Notes: generated by a model not told the origin, from the sequence alone. A DNA stretch of 64,000 bases from Nocardiopsis sp. N85 (GCF_028882275.1 NZ_JARBUT010000021.1:53363-117362); one strand, 5' to 3'. Counted from the stretch's first letter, positions 29,929-38,674 are shown. Translations and numbers: made by a program.

Positions 29929-30276
29929 GTGACGTCATCAGACATCTCGATCCGTCGCGAGGACGACGTCGTCGTCGTCACCCCCGCGGGGGAGATGGAC
30001 GCGGTGACCTCACCGGCCCTCGCGAAGGCGTTGGACGCGATCCTGTCCCACCCGCCCCACGGGGTGGTCGTCGACCTCACCAAGGTCGGTTTCTGCGACT
30101 CCCGATGCATCGGGGTCCTCGTCTCCGCCTACCGGCAGGCCCGCGACCTCGGCGTCGGACTGGTGGTCGCCGAACCCCAACGGCAGGTGATGCGCCTGTT
30201 CATGATCGCCGGCATCGACCAGGTCATCCCGATCATCGAGACCGTGGGCGGGGCCGTCGACGGACTCAAGGGCTGA
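29929..30276 (+). CDS. STAS-domain anti-sigma factor antagonist
   Basis: 115 residues from GTG 29929 with AAGGAG eight bases upstream. Single STAS domain: VVVVTPAGEMDAVTSPALAK, the nucleotide/phospho-serine region VGFCDSRCIGVLVSAYRQ, and LFMIAGIDQVIPI. RsbV-like proteins release a sigma factor by binding its RsbW-like kinase when unphosphorylated. The gene converges with and overlaps the MEDS-HATPase gene by 11 bases, and that protein is a plausible partner. Confidence 0.88.
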   Translation: MTSSDISIRREDDVVVVTPAGEMDAVTSPALAKALDAILSHPPHGVVVDLTKVGFCDSRCIGVLVSAYRQARDLGVGLVVAEPQRQVMRLFMIAGIDQVIPIIETVGGAVDGLKG

Positions 30277-31231
30277 ACGGCCGACCGTCGTCGAACCGGA
30301 GGCCCTCCACCCTGCGGTCCAGGAAGTGCAGTCGCATCAGCGATCCCTCCCCACCGCCGCTGATCTCCAGGAAGTCGCAGATCTGCCGGGTGATCCACAA
30401 CCCGTAACCCCGGGGCCGCAGATCATCGGAGGGCCGGTATCCGGTCAAGGGGTCGATCGGGCCCCCGCTCTCGTCCGACACGTCGCACACCCACCGGTCC
30501 GCCGCTCGCCACACGTGCACGCCGCCCTTGCCCGCGCCGTGCTCCAGCACGTTCGCGGCCAACTCGTTGACCGCCGTCACCATTCGCTCCACCTGTTCGA
30601 AGGGCAGTCCGGCCGCCTCGACCAGGGCGGTCAGCTCGCGGCGCAGCCGCGGCAGCGACGGGCCGATCTCCAACCGGTGGACGGGGCCCTTCACCGCGAG
30701 CGGTTCGGGCGCGGCGGGCCGGGCCCCGAACGCGGCGGCGCCCAGGTAGGACGGGTTCGGGTAGGGGCCGTCGGCGCCGACGAGCATCGGGTGGGTGGCG
30801 ATCACCGCCGCCCGCTCGCGCGCCGACAGGGACCGCTCGTCGTGCACGCACATCAGGCGCATCCGCGTCGGCGCCAGCGCCGTGCACAGCACCGACTCCC
30901 AGCGTCGCCATTCGCGGGCCTCCAGGGAGCCCTCGGGCGGCGACGGCGGCTCCGCGACGACCAGGACCGGCTCGTCGGACCGGTTCGCCGCCAACCGGTG
31001 CAACGACGCCAGGGCACGGCCGGGGGAGGCGTAGAGGCGTTCGCGCTCCACGACGCGCACGCGCGCGCCCTCGGCCTCCGACAGAGCGGACACGAGCCCG
31101 TCGACGCGTTCGTCCGACACCGCGAGAACGGTGTACAGGTCCGCGTCCAACGCGGCGCGCAGCGTCCCGGTGACCCTTTCGTCGGGCCACCGGTCGTGGC
31201 GGAAGATCAGGCCCTGATGTTCGAAGGTCAT
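30266..31231 (-). CDS. MEDS - HATPase anti-sigma regulatory protein
   Basis: 321 residues. The N-terminal ~165 residues are a MEDS domain (HQGLIFRHDRWPDERVTGTL, VRVVERERLYASPGRALASL), a sensory fold seen in methanogen/methylotroph regulators and in actinomycete anti-sigma proteins. The C-terminal half is a GHKL ATPase: VTAVNELAANVLEHGAGKGG is the N box, then DESGGPIDP and RGYGLWITRQICDFLEI. This is the RsbW/RsbT-type kinase fold. It probably phosphorylates or captures STAS proteins such as the neighbour at 29929. ATG 31231 has only a weak ribosome site. Confidence 0.85.
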   Translation of the reverse strand: MTFEHQGLIFRHDRWPDERVTGTLRAALDADLYTVLAVSDERVDGLVSALSEAEGARVRVVERERLYASPGRALASLHRLAANRSDEPVLVVAEPPSPPEGSLEAREWRRWESVLCTALAPTRMRLMCVHDERSLSARERAAVIATHPMLVGADGPYPNPSYLGAAAFGARPAAPEPLAVKGPVHRLEIGPSLPRLRRELTALVEAAGLPFEQVERMVTAVNELAANVLEHGAGKGGVHVWRAADRWVCDVSDESGGPIDPLTGYRPSDDLRPRGYGLWITRQICDFLEISGGGEGSLMRLHFLDRRVEGLRFDDGRPFSP

Positions 31232-31374
31232 GGATCCGTGGTCGGCGGGACGGTGCCCGGGTCGGGTGTCACGGCGCCCGGTCCCGGGCGCCACCCTCCG
31301 AGGTGTACCCGGTGCGCCCCCCGGTGTTCCCACCGGGGGGCCTCCGACAGGGACGCGGAGGAGATCCACGAGGG

Positions 31375-32649
31375 TCAGCGCGTGGCCCCGGACAGCACGA
31401 GGCCGTCCGTCTCCTCATCGAGTTCGTCGCGTCCGGCCTGTTGGGGCCGGGCGCGCTCATAGGCGATCTCGGTCTCGATCGCGATCCGCTGCCAGGTGAA
31501 CCGGGAGCGGGCTCGGTCCACCGCGGCGATGCCGTACGCGGAGCTCATCGTGGTGGCGCCGAGCACGGCGCGCACGGAACGCGCGACCTCGTCGGGGTGG
31601 CCGAACCGCATCAGCACGCCGCTGGTGCGGTGCAGGACGGCGCCGAGGATCGCCCCGGTCGCCTTGGCCACCACGGGCAGGCCGCACGCCATGGCCTCCA
31701 GCACGGCCCCGCCGTAGGGGTCGTAGGAGGCGGCGGACACGTACACGTCCGCCGAGCGCAGGAGGCGCGGGAGTTCCTTGCGCTCCACCGGGCCGACCAG
31801 GTGCAGGCGATCGTCGACGCCCGCCTCCTTGGCCCGGAGCTGGACGCGAAGGGCGTCCTCGTCGAGGGAGACGTCCTTCCGTTCGGAGGTGGAGACCAGG
31901 AGCAGCTCGGCCTCGGGCAGCCGCAGCAGGGAGTCCACGAGGCGGTCGGCGCCGCCGCTGGGGTCCAGGGAGGTGACCGAGACCAGACGGGGGCGCTCGC
32001 CGCGGGCGGCGCGCCAGTGCTCGGAGGACACCCCGCCCTCCATCGTGAAGTGCTCGGTGTCCACACCGAAGGGCACGACGCTCACGTGGTGCCGGGGGAC
32101 CCCCAGCCGGGCCAGTTCGCCCTGTTGGTCGGTGGACCCCACCAGGACCCGATCGGCACGACCGGCCAGGATCGACTCCATGCGGGCGCGCTGGGGGGCC
32201 CGGTCGAGCCCGGAGCGCTGCTCCGCGGCGTTGAGCGAGTGGAAGGTCTGCACCAGGGGGATCGCGCTCTGGTCGCGTTCGCTGTGCGCCTGGGCGTGCA
32301 GGGCGGCCAGGCCGCTGGTCCAGCCGATGGCGTGCAGGACGTCGGGACGGTCCTCGTCGAGGACGGCGGCGAGGGCCGTCCCGAAGACGCCCGTGTGCTC
32401 GGCGTGCTCGTCCTCGGACAGCGGCCTGGCGGGCCCCGCGTCGAGATGGGTCACGGAGACGCCGCGCGCCATCCGGGTGCGGCCCTCGGGCTGCTCCGGG
32501 TCGCTGCGGCGGACGTAGACGGCCACCTTGTGGCCGCGCTTGGCGAGTTGTCGGGAGAGGGCGCACAGGTGCAGGCTCGCGGGGCAGGCCGGTTCGCCCC
32601 GGTGGGCGGGGAGGGGGTTGGCGTGTTCGGCGATGATCGCGATCTTCAC
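31375..32649 (-). CDS. GT4-family glycosyltransferase
   Basis: 424 residues from GTG 32649, with AAGGAGC nine bases upstream. It begins VKIAIIAEHANPLPAHRGEP; the acceptor half includes VLHAIGWTSGLAALHAQ and PLVQTFHSLNAAEQ. The C-terminal half has SVTSLDPSGGADRLVDSLLR and the E-x7-E motif SYDPYGGAVLEAMACGLPVVAK split as usual. Related actinobacterial enzymes are sucrose-phosphate-synthase- or MshA-like, but no specific match can be claimed. It may make an envelope sugar or a compatible solute, which is inference from location only. Confidence 0.85.
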   Translation of the reverse strand: MKIAIIAEHANPLPAHRGEPACPASLHLCALSRQLAKRGHKVAVYVRRSDPEQPEGRTRMARGVSVTHLDAGPARPLSEDEHAEHTGVFGTALAAVLDEDRPDVLHAIGWTSGLAALHAQAHSERDQSAIPLVQTFHSLNAAEQRSGLDRAPQRARMESILAGRADRVLVGSTDQQGELARLGVPRHHVSVVPFGVDTEHFTMEGGVSSEHWRAARGERPRLVSVTSLDPSGGADRLVDSLLRLPEAELLLVSTSERKDVSLDEDALRVQLRAKEAGVDDRLHLVGPVERKELPRLLRSADVYVSAASYDPYGGAVLEAMACGLPVVAKATGAILGAVLHRTSGVLMRFGHPDEVARSVRAVLGATTMSSAYGIAAVDRARSRFTWQRIAIETEIAYERARPQQAGRDELDEETDGLVLSGATR

Positions 32650-33370
32650 TGGACTGAGCTCCTTGGACACGAGCGGGTGTCCGTCGAGGTGCCCGGGGGA
32701 CTCCGGAGCGGGGTCGGAGTCCCCAGGGCGGGCGGATGGTTCAGGGGACGAACGGTTCACCTGGAGCGGAACCGACGGCGGGTACGCCGAAGGAGGGCGC
32801 TCGGCGGTGAATGCGAAGCGACCCGGAGAACGGGCGCGCAGAGCCCCCGTGGGGTGAAAAGGAGAGAAGAGAGAATCAACGAGGGCAGACGCACGGGAAC
32901 CACACCAGACGACCTGTTCGAAGGGCTAACATTCGCCACCGTGCGTAACCGGCAAAGGTTGCACGGCAGTGGTCGTGTGTGTCTGCGTCTTAGACACCCA
33001 ACGCCGCCATTGTGTCAGACATGTCCCTCACTGACAACCGGTCGACGATGTTTCGACCGGGTCCGGACATCGTGAACCGGATGTTCGGGGCCACCCGTAA
33101 AGCAGGGTGCCGGGGGGCCTGCCGGATGCTCCGCACGGCCGCTACTGTCGAGGCGGAGCAACACGTACTCCGGGCAGCACTTTTCGGCACTCGAATCCCG
33201 TGCGGGAACTGCATATCCGGGTGTTTTCCGTCATGATGTACGCGGATTTTGACCGACTCCGGCAGGGGGTCGGTACGGTTGCAGAATCCAGACGTTGAAC
33301 GGGATTCGACCAATGGTCCGGCGCACGTGTCGGGCAGCGGCCACGGCCGACGAAACGGGAGGAAGGGCGT
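32650..33370. promoter_or_regulatory. 721-bp divergent intergenic region with three inverted repeats
   Basis: No convincing gene. Three perfect inverted repeats lie in its centre: GTGTCT-n7-AGACAC (32979-32997), TGTCAG-n12-CTGACA (33013-33036) and CCGGTCGA-n7-TCGACCGG (33038-33060). Base composition is less GC-rich than the flanks. It must contain promoters for the glycosyltransferase (left) and the PP2C phosphatase (right, ribosome site GGAGGAAGG just before 33371). Confidence 0.55.
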
Positions 33371-34132
33371 ATGGGTGTCGCTGGTGGGGAAGTCATCGTC
33401 ACGGCCCTCACGCACCGGGGCGCTATCCGTCCCGCCAATGAGGACGCCATCGTCATGGGCGCTCTGACCGTCGCCAGTGCCAACATGACCTCTCCGGTCC
33501 GTTGTGTACTGCCGGTCGGCGAACCCGTCATCCTGGCGGTCGCCGACGGCATCGGTGGCCAGGCCGCCGGTGAGATCGCCTCCGAGCACGCCGTGCACCG
33601 CATGGCGGAGATGGGACCCAGGCTCGGTGGGACGGACGAGATCGCCCAACTGTTGAGCAACATCGATGAGGAGATCAAGGACCACGCGCTCCAGCACAGC
33701 GAGTTCGCCGGGATGGGGACCACCGTCGCCGGGGTCCTGCTCAACAACGACGGCAACTTCTGGTTCAACGTCGGCGACTCCCGTACCTACCGCCTGGACG
33801 GCCGCCGCCTGATCCAACTCTCCGAGGACGACTCCCCGGCGCTGCCTCCTTCCGAGGACGGTCGCCCCGTCACCACGAACTTCATCACCCAGTCCCTGGG
33901 CGGCAGTTCCGGCGGCAGCATGGTCCCCCACGTGGGCCGGGACGACGCCGCCGACCCCAGCGCCTGGCTGATGTGCAGCGACGGCCTCTCCGACCTGGTG
34001 CTGCCCGAGGAGATGGAACGCATGATCGCCGAGGCCGGCAGTGACGAGGCCGCCGTCCACGCCCTGTGGCAGGCCGCCATGGAGGCCGGCGGCAAGGACA
34101 ACATCAGCATCCTGCTCGCCCGCCGCGTCTGA
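33371..34132 (+). CDS. PP2C-family Ser/Thr protein phosphatase
   Basis: 253 residues with all metal-binding motifs of PPM phosphatases: HRGAIRPANEDA, VADGIGGQAAGE, GMGTTVAG, NVGDSRTYRL, CSDGLSDLV and GGKDNISILLA. No membrane anchor or regulatory domain, so it is soluble. It probably opposes Ser/Thr kinases of the PknB type; none is adjacent. GGAGGAAGG lies six bases before the ATG. Ends at a strong terminator. Confidence 0.92.
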   Translation: MGVAGGEVIVTALTHRGAIRPANEDAIVMGALTVASANMTSPVRCVLPVGEPVILAVADGIGGQAAGEIASEHAVHRMAEMGPRLGGTDEIAQLLSNIDEEIKDHALQHSEFAGMGTTVAGVLLNNDGNFWFNVGDSRTYRLDGRRLIQLSEDDSPALPPSEDGRPVTTNFITQSLGGSSGGSMVPHVGRDDAADPSAWLMCSDGLSDLVLPEEMERMIAEAGSDEAAVHALWQAAMEAGGKDNISILLARRV

Positions 34133-34178
34133 CGACCGCGACACCCACCCGATCCAGGGGATACCGGCCCGTTCCGTA

Positions 34179-34216
34179 CGAGGGGCCCGCGCACCGGAAG
34201 GCGCGCGGGCCCCTCG
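34179..34216. terminator. bidirectional terminator
   Basis: CGAGGGGCCCGCGC (34179-34192) pairs perfectly with GCGCGGGCCCCTCG (34203-34216), between the convergent stops of the phosphatase and CopC-like genes. Confidence 0.85.
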
Positions 34217-34238
34217 TCCTCTCGGCCGGTCCCCGTGA

Positions 34239-34862
34239 CTACTCGGTGGGGGAGCCCTTGCGGAGCCGGACGGCCACGATCGCGATGGCGGCCAGGGCGA
34301 TCACGCCCACCACCACGAGCACGATGACCCCCACGGGCAGCCCGCCCTCCTCCTCGGCGGCGGCCTCGGAGGCCTCGACCTCCTCCGCGGGGGCGCTCTC
34401 GGCGGCCGTCTCCTCGGCGACCCCGCCCGGCTCCGCCGACTCCTCGGGAGCGGCGGCGGCCACGGCCTCCTCCGTCACCGTGAACGTCAGGCTGTCCTGG
34501 ATCGGATGTCCGTCGGAGGACACCACCCGGAAGCCGATCGTGTACTCGCCGGCCTCCTCCAACGGCAGCAGGCCCACCGAGACGTCCAGCCCGTCGAAGG
34601 CGGGCTCGCCGTCCTCGTAGGTGGTCTCCCCGTCCGGCCCGGTGACGACGACGGCGCTGCCGGAGCCGCCCGTCATGGGCTCGTTGTTGAAGGAGAGCAC
34701 GACCTCCTCCGGGACGGTGTCCAGGGTGGCGCCGTCCTTCGGGTTCGAACCGGTCAGGACGTCGTGCGCCAGGGCCGGGGCGGGCGCAGCCATCAGGGCG
34801 GCGGCCACCAGCACGGCCGGGACGAGGGCGCGCCGCAGGGGGGAGGCGTGGGTACGGGTCAT
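34239..34862 (-). CDS. CopC-domain copper-binding membrane-anchored protein
   Basis: 207 residues. A signal peptide ends ALA after residue 32, leaving His33 as the mature N-terminus (HDVLTGSNPKDGATL), as in CopC/YcnJ proteins where that amino-terminal His helps bind Cu(II). The second binding segment is SSDGHPIQDS. A Glu/Ala-rich linker (~135-175) leads to a C-terminal membrane segment and short basic tail (VRLRKGSPTE). It sits outside the membrane and probably hands copper to a transporter. It lies 75 bp downstream of the membrane protein gene at 34938 on the same strand. Confidence 0.9.
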   Translation of the reverse strand: MTRTHASPLRRALVPAVLVAAALMAAPAPALAHDVLTGSNPKDGATLDTVPEEVVLSFNNEPMTGGSGSAVVVTGPDGETTYEDGEPAFDGLDVSVGLLPLEEAGEYTIGFRVVSSDGHPIQDSLTFTVTEEAVAAAAPEESAEPGGVAEETAAESAPAEEVEASEAAAEEEGGLPVGVIVLVVVGVIALAAIAIVAVRLRKGSPTE

Positions 34863-34937
34863 TCTTCTCTTCTTCTCTCGGGCTCGGTCCGCACCGGGAA
34901 CGCCGTCGGCCGATCCCGGTCTCATCGCGTGCGCCGC

Positions 34938-35513
34938 TCAGGCGGCGAGGGCGATGGGGGGCGGGCCGCGCGGTCGGTGCGCCGAGAGGGCCGGTGCCGT
35001 CGGGACCGCAGGGGCGACGGTCGCGGCGATCCCCGGGGTCGGCGGGAGGGGGAGGGCGCGGGCGCGCGCGGGAGGCAGCGCCCGGGACAGCAGGGCGGCC
35101 AGGGACCACAGCGCCGACTCCCCGTACGCCAACAGCGCCGAGGCCAGCAGGGCGGCCCACAGGTGGGCCAAGAGCATGCCGGGGGCGAACCCGACCGCGT
35201 GCGCGAGCACCCCGTGGCCGGAGTGGTCGACACCGGTGTCGAAGGTCGCGAAGGCGGGGTCGGCCGACCCCTGGAGGATCAGGTGCAGGATCACCTGGAG
35301 GGTGGCCATGACGGCGAAGATGTCGCCGAAACCGCGCATGACGCGGGTGAAGTGCCACAGCACGGGCGCGAGCACGACCGTGGCCAGGACGAATCCTCCC
35401 GGGCCGGCCGGTCCGCCGGCCCACGGATCGTGTCCGACCCAGGCCAGACCCGTGCACGCGGCGGCCAGTGACGCCGTGCGCAGGAGGCGGAGTGTGCCGT
35501 GAGCGGGTCGCAC
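34938..35513 (-). CDS. membrane protein upstream of the CopC gene
   Basis: 191 residues from GTG 35513 (ribosome site weak). Four to five hydrophobic segments are visible, with a His-rich loop DHSGHGVLAHAVGFAPGMLLAH in the middle, written here as a 22-residue region near residues 95-117. The C-terminus is Pro/Ala-rich. Proteins of this kind occur beside copC/ycnI genes in actinomycetes, and the histidines could bind copper; this is inference. No exact family assigned. Confidence 0.6.
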   Translation of the reverse strand: MRPAHGTLRLLRTASLAAACTGLAWVGHDPWAGGPAGPGGFVLATVVLAPVLWHFTRVMRGFGDIFAVMATLQVILHLILQGSADPAFATFDTGVDHSGHGVLAHAVGFAPGMLLAHLWAALLASALLAYGESALWSLAALLSRALPPARARALPLPPTPGIAATVAPAVPTAPALSAHRPRGPPPIALAA

Positions 35514-35668
35514 GTGAGAAAACCTAGATCCTGTCCGGTGGGCCCGCAAGGGCGCGAAGAGGCCGTCGGGTGCGATCCCCCGCGCACCCGACGGCCACAT
35601 CGGTTTCCGGGCCGACCGTTCCCTTCCACGCGGGCCCGCCCGTCCGGGGACGGGTCCTCTTCCCGGTC

Positions 35669-35932
35669 CTACACCGCGGGAGCCAGCTCGCGACGCATGT
35701 AGCGACGCTCCTCCGGGGTGGTGCCACCCCAGACTCCGTGGGCCTCCCCGGACCGCAACGCCCACCGCAGGCACTCCGGGCGAACAGTACAGCCGCGGCA
35801 GACGGCGAGGGCCTGTTCGGTGTCGGCCCTGCCGATCCCGGTGCTGCTCACCGGGAAGAAGATCTCGGGGTCGTACGCACGGCAACTCCCCTGCGTGACC
35901 CAGTCCTCGCTCTCGTGGTACAGGCGGTTCAC
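35669..35932 (-). CDS. WhiB-family iron-sulfur transcription factor
   Basis: 87 residues from GTG 35932, fixed by GGAGG six bases upstream. Four cysteines that bind a [4Fe-4S] cluster: Cys17 (QGSCRAYDPEIFFP), Cys45, Cys48 and Cys54 (VCRGCTVRPEC), then the turn GVWGGTTPEERR that contacts sigma factor region 4. It is a short Wbl protein lacking an AT-hook tail. Which Wbl subclass it belongs to cannot be settled by eye. A perfect inverted repeat lies ~180 bp upstream. Confidence 0.92.
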   Translation of the reverse strand: MNRLYHESEDWVTQGSCRAYDPEIFFPVSSTGIGRADTEQALAVCRGCTVRPECLRWALRSGEAHGVWGGTTPEERRYMRRELAPAV

Positions 35933-36809
35933 GTGGTGCCTCCGATCCGTGGCTGTGTGTCCCTGGCCGGTGGCCCGCACCGTGTCCCCCACGGCCGGGT
36001 CGGCGGAAGTCGTCGCGCCCCGCCGCGGCCCGAGCCCTCGGTGGAGGGCCGGTGGGGTGACCGTAGGGTTGTCCGGTCGCCCGGAACTGCGGCGAAGCGA
36101 TGCGACTAAGTGTAGTACTACATCGGGTCGTACTACACGGGGTCTGCTTGGAAACCCGCCCGATTCCCAGGGACTTTCGTCGGTTTTCGAGTCCCGTGCG
36201 CCCCATCGGGGGTCGGGGACGCGGCGCGCGCGGGCCGCGCCGGGCCGGGGGTCGGGGACGGCCGGAGCCCTTGCGTGGAGCGGCTTTCGTCGAGGCCGGG
36301 AGGGGTTCGAGGGCATTCGCGCGGCGGGGGCGCGGCACCTCGGCGCCACGGGGCCGCCGCGAGCATGGCGTTATGTCGCGAGGTTTCCACCGAATTGATG
36401 TGACTTAACGCACGCTTAATATTGCTCGTTCAGGCTCTATGTTTGACCCCGACACCCGTGGCCCGCATTCTCGCGCCGAGGGTGCCGCCGCGTCATCACG
36501 ACACGCGGCCCCACCTCGGGCCCGACGCCGAATCCCCTGATGGGCAGGGCGTGCGCCACTCCATCGATCGTCGCGCGGCGGGGTGCGAGAGCCCTGGTCA
36601 CGGGCTTGGAACGGGACTAAAGAAACAAGCCCTACCCGATCACCTTCCCGCGAAACATCCGCGAGGATTCCCTCGGTAATCCCATTGACCTTCGTTCGCT
36701 ATTTTCGTTCGACGTGCCGCATCTACGAACGAATCTCCAAGCCCGCGACCGTATCGACAACGGAGCGCGCGGCTCCGCACATCGTGCCGGTGCCGCGAGC
36801 CCTGGGGAC
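35933..36809. promoter_or_regulatory. 877-bp gene-free region between whiB-type gene and ectA
   Basis: No frame here has both coding-like third positions and a ribosome site. It holds the WhiB-gene promoter on the left with the inverted repeat at 36110-36138, an AT-rich patch at about 36380-36440 (TTAACGCACGCTTAATATTG), and the ectA promoter region on the right with TTGACC at 36685-36690. Unusual length suggests several binding sites for osmotic control. Confidence 0.55.
36110..36138. promoter_or_regulatory. perfect inverted repeat upstream of the WhiB-family gene
   Basis: GTGTAGTAC (36110-36118) and GTACTACAC (36130-36138) are perfect complements with an 11-base spacer. The left half also forms the 10-bp palindrome GTAGTACTAC. 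Base composition differs sharply from the surroundings. Likely a protein-binding site acting on the WhiB-type gene. Confidence 0.6.
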
Positions 36810-37316
36810 GTGCGCCTGGCACATCCCGAACCCGAGGACGGCCCGCACCTGTGGTCCCTGGCCCGGACCACGGGTATGGACCTGAACTCTCCGTACGCTT
36901 ACACACTCTGGTGCCGTGACTTCGCGGCGACGAGCGTCGTCGCCCGTGACGACACCGGCCGACCGATCGCTTACCTCACCGGTTACGTGCGACCCGACAG
37001 CCCGGACACCTACTTCCTCTGGCAGGTCGCCGTCGACCCGGCCCATCGGGGCCGCCGCCTGGCCCGGTACATGCTCGACTTCATCGGTGATCGGATCGTC
37101 GAACGAGGGATCGAGCACCTGGAGGCGACCGTCACCCCGGACAACACCGCGTCGCGTGCGCTGTTCGCATCGTTCGCACGCGATCGCGGGGCACGGATCA
37201 CCTGGACCGCACTCTTCTCCGAGGAGCACTTTCCGAAGGAGGACGGGGAATCCCACGAGCCCGAAGACCTCGTGCGCATCGGCCCCCTGGGGCTCCCCGA
37301 CGAAGAGCAGGCGTGA
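36810..37316 (+). CDS. ectA: L-2,4-diaminobutyrate N-gamma-acetyltransferase (EctA)
   Basis: Acetylates L-2,4-diaminobutyrate, the second step of ectoine synthesis. 168 residues from GTG 36810; family length is ~160-180. A longer frame from 36714 exists but its first 32 codons have poor third-position GC and no homology. Family blocks: GMDLNSPYAYTLWCRDF, FLWQVAVDPAHRGRRLARYM (acetyl-CoA loop), LEATVTPDNTASRALFASFA, EEHFPKEDGESHEPEDLVRI. No strong ribosome site, so the exact start is uncertain. First of ectABC. Confidence 0.93.
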   Translation: MRLAHPEPEDGPHLWSLARTTGMDLNSPYAYTLWCRDFAATSVVARDDTGRPIAYLTGYVRPDSPDTYFLWQVAVDPAHRGRRLARYMLDFIGDRIVERGIEHLEATVTPDNTASRALFASFARDRGARITWTALFSEEHFPKEDGESHEPEDLVRIGPLGLPDEEQA

Positions 37317-37408
37317 GTGCCACCGGCCACCCGCACCGGATCGATCGCTTCGGCGATCGGACATACCCTGAGCCCGAGAACCTGGGGAAAGGAACCGAGG
37401 AACCCACG

Positions 37409-38674
37409 ATGGAGACCTTCGAGCGCCTGGAATCCGAAGTCCGCGGATACTGCCGGAACTGGCCGGTGGTCTTCGACCGTGCCGTCGGAAGCCATGTCTA
37501 TGACGAGACGGGCCGTCCCTACCTGGACTTCTTCGCGGGAGCCGGATCCCTCAACTACGGGCACAACAACCCGGAGCTGAAGTCCGCGCTCATCCGCTAC
37601 CTCACCGACGACCGCATCGTCCACAGCCTGGACGCCTACAGCGTCGCCAAACGCGACTTCCTGTCGACCTTCGAGGAGATCGTCCTCAAACCGCGAGGGC
37701 TGGACTACAAGGTCCAGTTCCCCGGCCCGGCGGGCAACAACGCCGTCGAGGCCGCACTCAAGCTGGCCCGCAAGTACACCGGCCGCGAGACGATCGTCAA
37801 CTTCACCAACGGCTTCCACGGCATGACCCTGGGCGCGCTGGCCGTCACCGGCAACTCGATGAAGCGCGGGGGCGCGGGCGTGCCCCTGGGCCACGTCGCC
37901 ACCATGCCGTTCGACAACTACATGGACGGGCGCACCCCGGACTTCCTCTGGCTGCGCAGCCTCCTGGAGGACAGCGGCAGCGGACTGGACAAGCCGGCGG
38001 CCGTCATCGTCGAGTCGATCCAGGGCGAGGGCGGCATCAACGTCGCCGGCGCCCAGTGGCTGCGCGAGCTGTCCGAGCTGTGCCGTGAGTACGGCATCCT
38101 CATGATCGTCGACGACATCCAGATGGGCTGCGGCCGTACCGGCGACTTCTTCAGCTTCGAAGAGGCCGGTATCGTTCCGGACATCGTCACCCTGTCGAAG
38201 TCGATCAGCGGCTACGGTCTTCCCATGGCACTGACCCTGTTCAAGCGCGAACTGGACGTGTGGGAGCCCGGGGAGCACAACGGGACCTTCCGCGGCTTCA
38301 ACCCCGCCATGGTCACCGCCACCGAGGCGCTGCGCCGTTACTGGACGGACGACGCCTTCGCCAACGCGACCAAGGCCAAGGGCGACCTCGTGGCCGCCCG
38401 CCTGGACGAGATGGCCGCCGAGCACGCCGAGTTCGGCGCCCACGTGCGCGGTCGGGGCCTGGCCCGCGGGCTGGCCTTCACCGACACCGACCTGGCCAAG
38501 AAGGTCGCCGCCGAGTCCTTCGACCGAGGGTTGCTCCTGGAGACCTCCGGTCCCGAGGACGAGGTGGCCAAACTCCTGCCGCCGCTCACCATGACGGACG
38601 AGGAGCTCACGGCCGGCCTCGACATCATGGCCGACGCGGCGCGCGCGGCGGCCAAGGTGGCCCAACCCGCGTAA
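37409..38674 (+). CDS. ectB: diaminobutyrate-2-oxoglutarate aminotransferase (EctB)
   Basis: PLP enzyme that makes L-2,4-diaminobutyrate from aspartate semialdehyde and glutamate. 421 residues from ATG 37409, GAGG nine bases upstream. PLP-binding features: GPAGNNAVEAALKLARKYTG, NGFHGMTLGALAVTGN, the Asp in LMIVDDIQMGCGRTG, and Lys264 in TLSKSISGYGLPM that forms the Schiff base. METFERLESEVRGYCR is the typical EctB start. 92 bp follow ectA. Confidence 0.97.
   Translation: METFERLESEVRGYCRNWPVVFDRAVGSHVYDETGRPYLDFFAGAGSLNYGHNNPELKSALIRYLTDDRIVHSLDAYSVAKRDFLSTFEEIVLKPRGLDYKVQFPGPAGNNAVEAALKLARKYTGRETIVNFTNGFHGMTLGALAVTGNSMKRGGAGVPLGHVATMPFDNYMDGRTPDFLWLRSLLEDSGSGLDKPAAVIVESIQGEGGINVAGAQWLRELSELCREYGILMIVDDIQMGCGRTGDFFSFEEAGIVPDIVTLSKSISGYGLPMALTLFKRELDVWEPGEHNGTFRGFNPAMVTATEALRRYWTDDAFANATKAKGDLVAARLDEMAAEHAEFGAHVRGRGLARGLAFTDTDLAKKVAAESFDRGLLLETSGPEDEVAKLLPPLTMTDEELTAGLDIMADAARAAAKVAQPA

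Noticed and set aside
33012..33236. 74-residue frame with five cysteines upstream of the PP2C gene
   Set aside because: No ribosome site, overlaps the palindrome cluster and has poor third-position GC.
36422..36679. 85-residue frame in the ectA upstream region
   Set aside because: Non-coding codon use and no homology; treated as part of the control region.
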